From Christensenella sp. UBA5399 (lineage in GTDB: Bacteria; Bacillota; Clostridia; Christensenellales; Christensenellaceae), in NCBI GenBank assembly GCA_002407725.1, contig DHOD01000001.1:3883-22986 (forward strand): a stretch of 19,104 nt of DNA. Direction: 5' to 3'. This document shows positions 6,942 to 14,215 of this stretch, one piece after another. Under the pieces are notes generated by a model, which saw only the letters and a program-made list of their open reading frames with translations, searched no databases and had not been told where the DNA came from. The number at the start of each line of letters is the position of its first letter. Within the stretch, counting starts at the first letter, position 1. A program made the translations under genes and the position numbers.

Positions 6942-8045
6942 ATGAAGAAAGTACTGACTCTTGTTGTGTGCGTGATGCTGGTGTCATGCATCGTGGTCTT
7001 TGCTGCTTGCAGCAACAGCGCTGCGCCCGCCGCGGACACAACCACTGAAGCGCCTGCTGCGGCAGAAGAACCTGCGGCCGCTGGTGCCAGCGAATATGCC
7101 GGTGATTATGAAATCACCACAGTTGTTAAACTGATCGGTATCGGCTGGTTTGACCGCATGGAAGAAGGCCTGAAAGAGTTTGCCGACGAAACCGGCAACA
7201 CGACATCGATGCTTGGGCCACCGCAGGCAGATGCTGCTTTGCAGAACCAGATTCTTGAGGATCTGATTGCACAGCAGGTAGATGCGATCTCGGTTGTACC
7301 TTTCTCGCCCGAGGCTTGCGAGCCTGTGCTGAAAAAGGCTATGGACGCCGGTATCGTGGTTATTGGCCACGAAGCCGACAACCTGGTAAACTGCGATTAT
7401 GACATCGAAGCGTTCAACAACTATGCGTATGGTCAGGACCTCGGCGCGCTTCTTGCGGAAGCAATGGGCGGTGAAGGTAAGTACATCACGACTGTTGGCT
7501 CGGTTACGTCCAAATCACAGAACCAGTGGGAAGAAGGCGGCGTTGACTACAATGCCGAGAACAACCCCGGTATGGAGCTGGTAGAGCGCAAGCTGGAGAC
7601 ACAGGACGAGCAGAAAAAAGCACAGGAAATCATGGTTGAGATGCTGAAAAAGTATCCTGACCTGAAGGGTTTCCAGGGTGCGACATCGCAGGATGCGCCC
7701 GGTGCTGCGCAGGCTGTTGAAGATGCAGGCCTGATCGGCAAAGTGTTTGTAGTAGGAACCACAATGCCTTCGATTTCCAGCAAATATCTGGAGAACGGTT
7801 CGCTTTATGCAATGGCATGCTGGGATCCTGCCCAGGCTGGTAAAGCTATGGACGCGCTTGCAGTGCTGTGCCTTGACGGCAGGCGGGACGAGATTGGCCC
7901 CGGCCTTGCTCTGGGTTATGAAGGATACAACGATATTCAGCTCAATGAAATGACTGAAGTTACGGAGAATCCTGAAAGGTACCTGGAAGGCAGCGCAATG
8001 ATCGTGATCAAAAACGTTGAAGAAATGGCGCAATATCCTTTCTAA
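6942..8045 (+). CDS. Sugar ABC transporter substrate-binding lipoprotein (RbsB/LsrB/RhaS-like, CUT2 type)
   Basis: This is the surface sugar receptor of the importer. It starts with a lipoprotein signal peptide (MKKVLTLVV..., lipobox FAAC, Cys23), then an Ala/Glu/Thr-rich linker to about residue 52. The periplasmic-binding-protein type 1 fold follows, with WFDRMEEGLKEFADE, the AQQVDAISVVPFSPEACEPV segment, MDAGIVVIGHEAD, YGQDLGALLAEAMGG, the SQNQWEEG loop, and QDAPGAAQAVEDAGLIGK then VFVVGTTMP. These features are closest to the LsrB and RhaS group rather than simple ribose receptors. At 367 residues it is of normal length. The ribosome binding site is GGAGG (6930-6934). The gene is flanked by stem-loops on both sides, which may raise its expression above that of its operon partners. 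The ligand is not determinable. Confidence 0.93.
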   Translation: MKKVLTLVVCVMLVSCIVVFAACSNSAAPAADTTTEAPAAAEEPAAAGASEYAGDYEITTVVKLIGIGWFDRMEEGLKEFADETGNTTSMLGPPQADAALQNQILEDLIAQQVDAISVVPFSPEACEPVLKKAMDAGIVVIGHEADNLVNCDYDIEAFNNYAYGQDLGALLAEAMGGEGKYITTVGSVTSKSQNQWEEGGVDYNAENNPGMELVERKLETQDEQKKAQEIMVEMLKKYPDLKGFQGATSQDAPGAAQAVEDAGLIGKVFVVGTTMPSISSKYLENGSLYAMACWDPAQAGKAMDALAVLCLDGRRDEIGPGLALGYEGYNDIQLNEMTEVTENPERYLEGSAMIVIKNVEEMAQYPF

Positions 8046-8056
8046 AACAAATGTGT

Positions 8057-8091
8057 GCATGTGGGGGGCGGAATTCCGCTCCCCTGTATGC
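8057..8091 (+). promoter_or_regulatory. Strong intercistronic stem-loop after the substrate-binding protein gene
   Basis: The stem at 8063-8084 is 11 consecutive pairs (GGGG..GCGGAA with TTCCGC..CCCC, one G-U), and GCAT/ATGC (8057-8060, 8088-8091) extends it. No T run follows. It fits a 3' mRNA-stabilising or attenuating element that makes the receptor more abundant than the ATPase and permeases. Confidence 0.7.
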
Positions 8092-8135
8092 AAATCATCC
8101 GGAAATCAAAATCTATTGTAAAGGAAGGTATAATC

Positions 8136-9620
8136 ATGCCTGATGTATTCCTCCGTGTAAATAACATTTACAAATCATTTGCGGGCGTAAAAGCCCTCCG
8201 GAATGTGAATATGACGCTGAATTATGGGGAGGCCCGGTGCCTGGTGGGCGAGAATGGATGCGGAAAATCCACGCTGATCAAGGTGATCTCGGGCGTATAC
8301 AAGCCGGACAGCGGAACCATAGAACTCAACGGAAAAACATATGAAAAACTGGAGCCGATGGAATCGATTGAAAACGGCATCCAGGTCATATACCAGGATT
8401 TCTCTGTTTTCCCCAACCTGACGGTTGCGGAAAACATTGCCATGAACACGCTCAGAGCGGAAAAAGCGAAGCTGGTCAACTGGAAGACAATCCGCCGGAC
8501 AGCCCAGGAAGCCCTGGACAGGATTGGCGTGAAAATGGACCTGGAAACAAACATTGAAAAATTATCGGTGGCGGACAGGCAGCTTATCGCAATTTGCCGC
8601 TCGCTGCTCAACGACGTGAAGCTGATCATCATGGACGAGCCGACCACGGCGTTGACAAAAAAGGAAGTAAATTCCCTTTTAAATATTATCAGAAACCTGA
8701 AAAAAGACGGTATATCCACGATATTTGTAAGCCACAAGCTGGACGAGGTTATGGAGGTCAGCGATACCGTTACCATCATGCGGAACGGCGAGGTGGTTGC
8801 GGACGGTGAGGTCAAGGACTTTGATATGTCCAAGTTTGTGTATTACATGACCGGCCGCGAGGTGACGACGGAGAAGTTTGTACCGACGTACGAAGACCAG
8901 AGCGAGCTGCTGAGAGTGGAGAACCTGAGCGCCAAAGGCGGGTTCAAGGACATTAGCTTTACGTTGAATAAGGGCGATGTGTTTGGGATCACAGGATTGT
9001 TGGGGTCGGGCAGGTCGGAACTTGCACAGACATTGTTTGGATATTACAGGGCGACTGCAGGCAACATATATATCAACGGGGTCAAGACAGAAATTAAAAA
9101 CATTACCGACGCGATGGACGAGCATATTGGATACGTGCCGGAAGACAGGCTGACGCAGGGGTTGTTCCTCAGTCAGCCAATTAAGATCAACCTGCTCGCC
9201 AGTGTGCTGGATGTGTATACCAAAAAGATGCAACTGATGGACAAAGAGGGGCAGCAGGAAGCGGTGGATAAGCAGGTGCACGACCTGGCGATCAAGACGC
9301 CGGATGTCGACAACCTTGTCAGCACGCTTTCGGGCGGCAACCAGCAAAGGGTGGTGCTGGGCAAGTGGTTGGCCACGCTGCCGCAAATCTTAATACTCAA
9401 TTGTCCCACCGTGGGCGTGGATATCGGATCCAAGGAAGAAATCCACAATATCATTAAAAAACTTGCGAATGCGGGCATGGGTATCATCATCATATCTGAT
9501 GACGTTCCGGAAGTTATGAACACATGCAACAAAGTGGCCGTCATGAAAAAAGGACGGTTGATCAACACATACACGCATGATGAAGTAACCGAAGAGCAGT
9601 TGTCGTCGGAACTTAGTTGA
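8136..9620 (+). CDS. Sugar ABC transporter double ATPase (RbsA/MglA/YphE-like, CUT2 type)
   Basis: The 494-residue protein has two fused nucleotide-binding domains, typical of CUT2 importers, and acts on the inner face of the membrane. Domain 1 has Walker A GENGCGKST (38-46), a degenerate signature LSVADRQ and Walker B LIIMDEPT with Asp167 and Glu168. Domain 2 has a degenerate Walker A, GLLGSGRSE (287-295, Arg293 replacing Lys), and an intact signature, LSGGNQQ (from 398). Its Walker B reads LILNCPT, with Asn422 and Cys423 in place of the Asp-Glu pair. Only one composite ATP site is therefore likely to work. The start is the ATG after AAGGAAGG; longer in-frame starts would read through the stem-loop. 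Confidence 0.94.
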   Translation: MPDVFLRVNNIYKSFAGVKALRNVNMTLNYGEARCLVGENGCGKSTLIKVISGVYKPDSGTIELNGKTYEKLEPMESIENGIQVIYQDFSVFPNLTVAENIAMNTLRAEKAKLVNWKTIRRTAQEALDRIGVKMDLETNIEKLSVADRQLIAICRSLLNDVKLIIMDEPTTALTKKEVNSLLNIIRNLKKDGISTIFVSHKLDEVMEVSDTVTIMRNGEVVADGEVKDFDMSKFVYYMTGREVTTEKFVPTYEDQSELLRVENLSAKGGFKDISFTLNKGDVFGITGLLGSGRSELAQTLFGYYRATAGNIYINGVKTEIKNITDAMDEHIGYVPEDRLTQGLFLSQPIKINLLASVLDVYTKKMQLMDKEGQQEAVDKQVHDLAIKTPDVDNLVSTLSGGNQQRVVLGKWLATLPQILILNCPTVGVDIGSKEEIHNIIKKLANAGMGIIIISDDVPEVMNTCNKVAVMKKGRLINTYTHDEVTEEQLSSELS

Positions 9621-9640
9621 GGGGAGAGAGGTAACAAGCT

Positions 9641-10657
9641 ATGGAAAAAAGCAAGTGGAAAAGACTGACGGAGAAAAACGAATTTTATTTATTCTTTACC
9701 GTTGTCGCGCTGATTGTCATCATAAGTGTTATTAATCCGGCCTTCGCTACTGTTTCGAGTGTGATTGATATACTGCGTGCCGGTATTGAGCTTGCGATAT
9801 TTGCGATTGGTATGTTCATGATCATCGTGCTGGGGGGCATCGATGTATCGTGCGCATCCATCGGCATGTTCGCGATGTTCACAACAACAAAAATATTCTA
9901 CGAAGCGGGGTATACGGGGCCGCTGTTCCCGTTCTATCTGGTGGCGGCGTTGTTTGGGCTGATGTGGGGGCTGGCAAACGGCGTCATTATCACAAGCCTG
10001 AAGATCCCGCCGATGATTGCCACATTGGCGACAAACGGCATCATGACGGGGTTGCTGCTCTTCTTTATTGGGAGCAGGGAGATTTCCGACGTGCCCCATG
10101 CCATTCGCGTGGAGAACAAAAACTTCCTGCTGACAGTAACAAATGAATACGGCATCTCATCGTCGCTGCCGGCGACATTCCTGGTGCTGGTGGGTATTGT
10201 GGTGGTCGTTTACCTGCTGATGCGGTTTACCATGCTGGGGCGGAACATCTATGCCGTGGGCGGGGACGAGACCTCGGCAGCCCGTGCGGGAATCAATGTA
10301 AAATTCACCAAGATATTCACCTATGCGTTTGCGGGTATCATATTTGGTATCGGCGGCATGGTGCATACCATCATGATGGCGAACTCAAACCCTGTCGACC
10401 TGACCGGAAACGAGATGATTACGATTGCCGCGGTGGTGATTGGAGGCGCCCGCCTGACAGGCGGGCATGGGTCGATATTCGGAACGCTGCTGGGAGTGTT
10501 TTTGGTGACCATCATCAACAACAGCCTGATATTGATCGGCATTCCTTCGTTCTGGCAGCGGTTTGTGACGGGCCTGGTCATCGTGGTTGGCGCGAGCATA
10601 AGCGCGTACCAGGCGTTGCGGACGCAAAAACAAATGAATATTGAGATTGCAGGATAA
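9641..10657 (+). CDS. Sugar ABC transporter permease 1 (BPD_transp_2, RbsC/LsrC-like)
   Basis: This 338-residue integral membrane protein has about eight to ten hydrophobic helices. The family hallmarks are IGMFMIIVLGGIDVSCASI after the second helix, ANGVIITSLKIPPMIATLAT, GRNIYAVGGDETSAARAGI (the cytoplasmic loop that contacts the ATPase) and IAAVVIGGARLTGGHGSI. It would form half of the membrane channel together with the next gene. It begins 20 bases after the ATPase stop, with GGGGAGAGAGG as ribosome binding site. Confidence 0.94.
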   Translation: MEKSKWKRLTEKNEFYLFFTVVALIVIISVINPAFATVSSVIDILRAGIELAIFAIGMFMIIVLGGIDVSCASIGMFAMFTTTKIFYEAGYTGPLFPFYLVAALFGLMWGLANGVIITSLKIPPMIATLATNGIMTGLLLFFIGSREISDVPHAIRVENKNFLLTVTNEYGISSSLPATFLVLVGIVVVVYLLMRFTMLGRNIYAVGGDETSAARAGINVKFTKIFTYAFAGIIFGIGGMVHTIMMANSNPVDLTGNEMITIAAVVIGGARLTGGHGSIFGTLLGVFLVTIINNSLILIGIPSFWQRFVTGLVIVVGASISAYQALRTQKQMNIEIAG

Positions 10658-10671
10658 GGGGGGTGACAGGA

Positions 10672-11700
10672 ATGAATAAAGATCAAACATTGAAAAGCAA
10701 AAAAACGAATCTGAACAGCAACCTTCTGGGCCTGTTTATATTCATGGTCGCCGTCTTTATTGTCATGGGCTTGATCAAACCCCAGACATATTTTTCGGCA
10801 GCGAATTTCCAGTCTATGTGCTTCCAGTTTCCTGAAATCGGCATATTGGCCATCGGCGTCATGCTGCCGATGATTACAGGCGGCATCGACCTATCGATGG
10901 TCGGTATATCCAACCTGTCGGCGATTGTGGCCGCGCTGTTTATGATCCACGTGATCCCGGAGGGCGCCAGCGAGGGCACACAGGTTGTCATGGTTATTAC
11001 GGCGTTTGCCCTGGCAATCGTAGTTGGGATTGCCTGCGGATTCTTCAACGGGTTGATCGTGACAAAATTTGGTACGCCGCCAATGATCGTGACGCTGGGC
11101 GGACAGTACCTGTTTATGGGTATTGCGATCATACTGACGGAAGGAAAACCGCAGCTGGGATTTCCGGAATTTTTCCAGGAGCTTGGTAACGGAACGATCG
11201 GGGGCGCAATCCCCATACCGCTCGTCTTCTTTATCATTGTGGCGGTAATTACGTACTATATACTGCAAAAGACGCCTTACGGCCTGAAGCTCTACCTGAT
11301 CGGCGCCAACCAGAAGGCGTCGCGTTACAGCGGCCTGAAGGTGGACAGCCTGCTGCGCAAAACGTATGGCGCTGCGGGGCTGATGTCGGCAATTGCGGGT
11401 TTTATCCTGATTGCCAGGACCAACCAGGCAAACGCGGATTACGGTACGTCCTATACGCTCCAGTCGATCATGATTGCGGTGCTGGGCGGCACAAACCCCA
11501 ACGGCGGCGCGGGCACGGTGAGCGGCGTGGTGATGGCGGTGCTGACCATGCAGTTTATATCCACAGGCATCAATACGATGGGCCTTTCCAACGTAAACTT
11601 CCTGCGGCAGCTGGTCTGGGGCGTTGCGCTGATTGCGGTTATGGCAATCAACTATTTCAGTGCGGCGCGCAAGGCGAAAAAAGCGTTGCAGAGTACCTGA
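10672..11700 (+). CDS. Sugar ABC transporter permease 2 (BPD_transp_2, RbsC/LsrD-like)
   Basis: The 342-residue membrane protein is the second permease of the importer. Marks are IGVMLPMITGGIDLSMVGI, FNGLIVTKFGTPPMIVTLGG, TPYGLKLYLIGANQKASRYS (ATPase-contacting loop) and IAVLGGTNPNGGAGTVSGV. The ATG at 10672 is preferred over the in-frame GTG at 10663 because the run of G at 10658-10663 is well placed as ribosome binding site for the ATG but abuts the GTG. Two different permeases rather than one suggest a heterodimeric channel, as in the Lsr and Rha systems. Confidence 0.94.
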   Translation: MNKDQTLKSKKTNLNSNLLGLFIFMVAVFIVMGLIKPQTYFSAANFQSMCFQFPEIGILAIGVMLPMITGGIDLSMVGISNLSAIVAALFMIHVIPEGASEGTQVVMVITAFALAIVVGIACGFFNGLIVTKFGTPPMIVTLGGQYLFMGIAIILTEGKPQLGFPEFFQELGNGTIGGAIPIPLVFFIIVAVITYYILQKTPYGLKLYLIGANQKASRYSGLKVDSLLRKTYGAAGLMSAIAGFILIARTNQANADYGTSYTLQSIMIAVLGGTNPNGGAGTVSGVVMAVLTMQFISTGINTMGLSNVNFLRQLVWGVALIAVMAINYFSAARKAKKALQST

Positions 11701-11746
11701 TTGCAGAAGCAAATGATACAAAACTGAATGATTGAACGCAAAACAA

Positions 11747-11787
11747 GCGGGTTCTGGTGTAAAAAACATACCAGAACCTGCTTTTTT
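11747..11787 (+). terminator. Intrinsic terminator of the sugar import operon
   Basis: GCGGGTTCTGGT (11747-11758) pairs with ACCAGAACCTGC (11770-11781), one G-T wobble, and is followed by T6 (11782-11787). It lies about 45 bases after the last permease stop. Confidence 0.95.
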
Positions 11788-11855
11788 GACTGCATAGAAC
11801 AAAAATAAATATGTGGGAAAAATTCCAGAAAAAATCCATAATAATCCCATACATA

Positions 11856-11891
11856 TTGACAGATGTGTGTTTATTGTTTAAACTGTATACA
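11856..11891 (+). promoter_or_regulatory. Promoter of the dehydrogenase/transaldolase unit with overlapping palindrome
   Basis: A perfect -35 TTGACA (11856-11861), a 17-base spacer and TAAACT (11879-11884, four of six matches) form a clear vegetative promoter. The 8-base palindrome TGTATACA (11884-11891) overlaps the end of the -10 and the expected start site, the usual place for a repressor operator (GntR-type sites often have a GTATAC core). The promoter is well supported; the operator is inference. Confidence 0.75.
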
Positions 11892-12189
11892 AAAGAGTTC
11901 CCCACACCAGAAACGACAGAGACAAAGCAGGGCAAAAAGGCGAAATGTGTCTTTATATAAGCATTGTTGCGGAGGCGAAGCGCCAGATAGACGAATGTGT
12001 TCCCGCTGAAGCAAAACAAACAATTACGGCAAGAAAATTTCCCACAAAGAATGTGGGAAAGAATATAAAGATTAGATTTTTATGTGCTCCAAGAGATATG
12101 GGCGCATAGCGGGTTTGGGCAGATGGCGATTGTGCAGGCATTTGCCGGAAACTGCAAGAATATGATAAAAAAATTATGGAGGTGGCGAT
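11892..12189 (+). other. Leader region of about 300 nt with a TTTCCCACA/TGTGGGAAA hairpin
   Basis: No gene is visible here. A perfect 9-base-pair hairpin, TTTCCCACA (12038-12046) with TGTGGGAAA (12052-12060), lies mid-leader. Related copies occur at 11812-11820 (TGTGGGAAA) and 11898-11906 (TTCCCCACA, one inserted C). A short GGCG/CGCC stem lies near 11975. The SDR ribosome binding site is GGAGG (12179-12183). I do not recognise a known riboswitch. Confidence 0.5.
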
Positions 12190-12975
12190 ATGGATCTGGG
12201 TTATAAGGATAAGGTAACGATTGTGACCGGCGGCACAAAGGGGATTGGCGAAGGAATTGTGAGGGTGCTGGCCGATGAGGGCGCGAAAGTTGTCATGGTC
12301 AACCGGCCGGGCAAGGAAGGGCCTGCCATAGTGGAAGAGCTTACGGCAAAGGGGCAGAGCATCCATTACATTGCGGCGGAGCTCACGGATATTGCGGAAT
12401 GCAAACGGGTAATAGACGAAACATTGGCGCTGCATGGGAGAATCGACGTGCTGTTCAACAATGCGGGGGGAAACAACGAGCTTGACCTGCTGACGCCGCC
12501 GGAGGAATTTTTGAAGGGCATGACGGACAACCTGATCCATGTCTACGCGCTGGCGCATTATGCGCACGACGAGCTGATCAAAAATAAAGGCTCTATTGTA
12601 AACACCGGATCGCACGTCAGTATTACCGGGCAGGGGCATACAAGCGCCTATGTTGCGGCGAAGGGCGCAATGGTGGGCCTGACGCGCGAATGGGCCGCCT
12701 ATTTTGCGGATAAAGACGTGACGGTCAACTGTGTGGTGCCGGGGTCGGTATGGACAAATGCGTATGTAAAATGGGCTGCGAAGTTCCCCGACCCGGAAGC
12801 GCGCAGGAAACTGGCGGAGAACAACATTCCGTTGGGACGCAGGATGACGGAAGTGGACGAGTTTGCCAGCGTGGCGGTGTTTGTAGGATCGCCGCGGGCA
12901 TCGCACCTGACGGGGGAAATCATCATCTGCGACGGCGGGTATTCCCGGCTGGACCGCGTGCTGACGGTAGACTGA
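12190..12975 (+). CDS. Short-chain dehydrogenase/reductase (SDR), probable sugar or polyol dehydrogenase
   Basis: This 261-residue classical SDR carries the nucleotide-binding motif TGGTKGIG (13-20), NNAG (90-93) and the catalytic Ser141, Tyr154, Lys158 triad (GSHVSITG then YVAAK). The VNCVVPGSVWT and GEIIICDGGYSRLD segments are also standard. The MDLGYKDKVTIVTGG start resembles sugar 1-dehydrogenases and fucose dehydrogenase-like members, but specificity cannot be read from the sequence. It is the first gene after the promoter at 11856. It ends one base before the next start, so it is translated together with the solute-binding protein gene. Cytosolic. Confidence 0.9.
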   Translation: MDLGYKDKVTIVTGGTKGIGEGIVRVLADEGAKVVMVNRPGKEGPAIVEELTAKGQSIHYIAAELTDIAECKRVIDETLALHGRIDVLFNNAGGNNELDLLTPPEEFLKGMTDNLIHVYALAHYAHDELIKNKGSIVNTGSHVSITGQGHTSAYVAAKGAMVGLTREWAAYFADKDVTVNCVVPGSVWTNAYVKWAAKFPDPEARRKLAENNIPLGRRMTEVDEFASVAVFVGSPRASHLTGEIIICDGGYSRLDRVLTVD

Positions 12976-12976
12976 T

Positions 12977-14179
12977 ATGGGCGAAAAGCTGAAAATACTG
13001 TGCCGGAAGTTTGCGCCGTTTGAAAAGCTGACGACGGAATTTGTGGAAGAGTTTAAGGCGTCGGCCCCCGGGTTTGATGCGGAGGTCGTCAGCCTGCACC
13101 TGCCGGAGCTGCACGATGCGATTATGCGGGGCGATTTTGACGTGGCGCATGTCAACACCGACTGGGTGGCGGAAGGATGGGAAACCGGCGTGCTGGAGAA
13201 CTTGTCGCCTTATATCGCGAAAAACCCGCCGGAAGGCTACCCGGATGGCTGGGACAACGCGCTGCTGAAGCTGCAGGAATTTGAAAATGGCGTGGCGGGC
13301 ATCCCGTTTCATGACGGGCCGGAATGCCTGATCTACCGTAAGGACCTGTTCGAATCTGCGGACAACCAGACGGCATACCGGGAACAGTTTGGCGAGGAGC
13401 TGCGCGTACCACAGACGTGGGATGCGTTTGGCCGGGTGGCGGCGTTTTTTAACAGACCGGCGGAAAACCTGTACGGCACACTTTTTGCGTTGTACCCGGA
13501 CGGGCACAACAACATCTTTGATTACGCGCTGCAGGTGTGGAGCCGCGGTGGAGACCTTGTGGACGAGCAAAATCGCATGGTGCTCAATTCGCCGGTGGCA
13601 GTACATGCAATGGAAGAATACAGAGAGCTGCTCAAACGGCCGTACGTGCACCCCAAAAGCAAAGAGGTTGAGTCGATTGGCGCATGCTGGACCTTTGCCG
13701 CGGGCGAGGTGGCGATGATGGTCAACTGGTTTGGGTTCGCGACCATGTGTGAGACAGAGGAACAATCAAAGGTGCAGGGGAAGGTGGATATCTGCGCAAT
13801 TCCCTGCGATAACGAAGACCTGCCGCCGGTATCGCTCAATGTGTATTATACATGGTCGGTGAACAGCAAAGGTAAGTATAAGCAGGCAGCGTATGACTTT
13901 ATCAAAAGCTGTGTCACAAAGGAACACGACAAACGGCTGGCGCTGGGCGGCGCAATCGGGTGCCGCAAATCCACGTGGTACGATGACGAGGTCAACGCGG
14001 TCATCCCGTATTACAGCAGGATGGGCGACATACACAAGTACGCGCGGACGTTGCCCCGGAAGGCAAACTGGCACGAGATCAGCACGATCATAGACCGGAT
14101 GGTGCTGGATGTGACCGGCAGCGACAGGGACGTCGGGGAAATACTGGATGAAGCGCAGCGCAAAGTCGATGCGTTGTAA
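12977..14179 (+). CDS. Solute-binding protein family 1-like protein without a signal peptide (probably cytosolic)
   Basis: The 400-residue protein has the look of the MalE-type extracellular solute-binding fold: FDVAHVNTDWVAEGWE, LLKLQEFENGVAGIPFHDGP, LIYRKDLFE, VPQTWDAFGRVAAFF, GEVAMMVNWFGF, YYTWSVNSKGKYKQAAYDFI and VGEILDEAQRKVDAL. It begins directly with the mature domain (MGEKLKILCRKFAPFE): there is no hydrophobic leader and no lipobox, and the start lies one base after the SDR stop, so no room exists for one. Eight cysteines are scattered through the chain, which suits a cytosolic protein. No matching CUT1 permease genes are present. It may carry, sense or chaperone a metabolite for the flanking enzymes, but no function is known. 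Confidence 0.8.
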   Translation: MGEKLKILCRKFAPFEKLTTEFVEEFKASAPGFDAEVVSLHLPELHDAIMRGDFDVAHVNTDWVAEGWETGVLENLSPYIAKNPPEGYPDGWDNALLKLQEFENGVAGIPFHDGPECLIYRKDLFESADNQTAYREQFGEELRVPQTWDAFGRVAAFFNRPAENLYGTLFALYPDGHNNIFDYALQVWSRGGDLVDEQNRMVLNSPVAVHAMEEYRELLKRPYVHPKSKEVESIGACWTFAAGEVAMMVNWFGFATMCETEEQSKVQGKVDICAIPCDNEDLPPVSLNVYYTWSVNSKGKYKQAAYDFIKSCVTKEHDKRLALGGAIGCRKSTWYDDEVNAVIPYYSRMGDIHKYARTLPRKANWHEISTIIDRMVLDVTGSDRDVGEILDEAQRKVDAL

Positions 14180-14215
14180 TATTGTAGAAAACTATACGGA
14201 TTGAGGAGAAGAACA

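Noticed and set aside
10891..11850. 319-residue - strand open frame antisense to permease 2
   Set aside because: Runs through the terminator and the permease gene; no recognisable domain.
11953..13158. 401-residue - strand open frame antisense to the SDR gene
   Set aside because: It covers the well-supported SDR and the start of the binding protein gene; its composition (rich in Arg, His and Pro) is typical of an antisense shadow.
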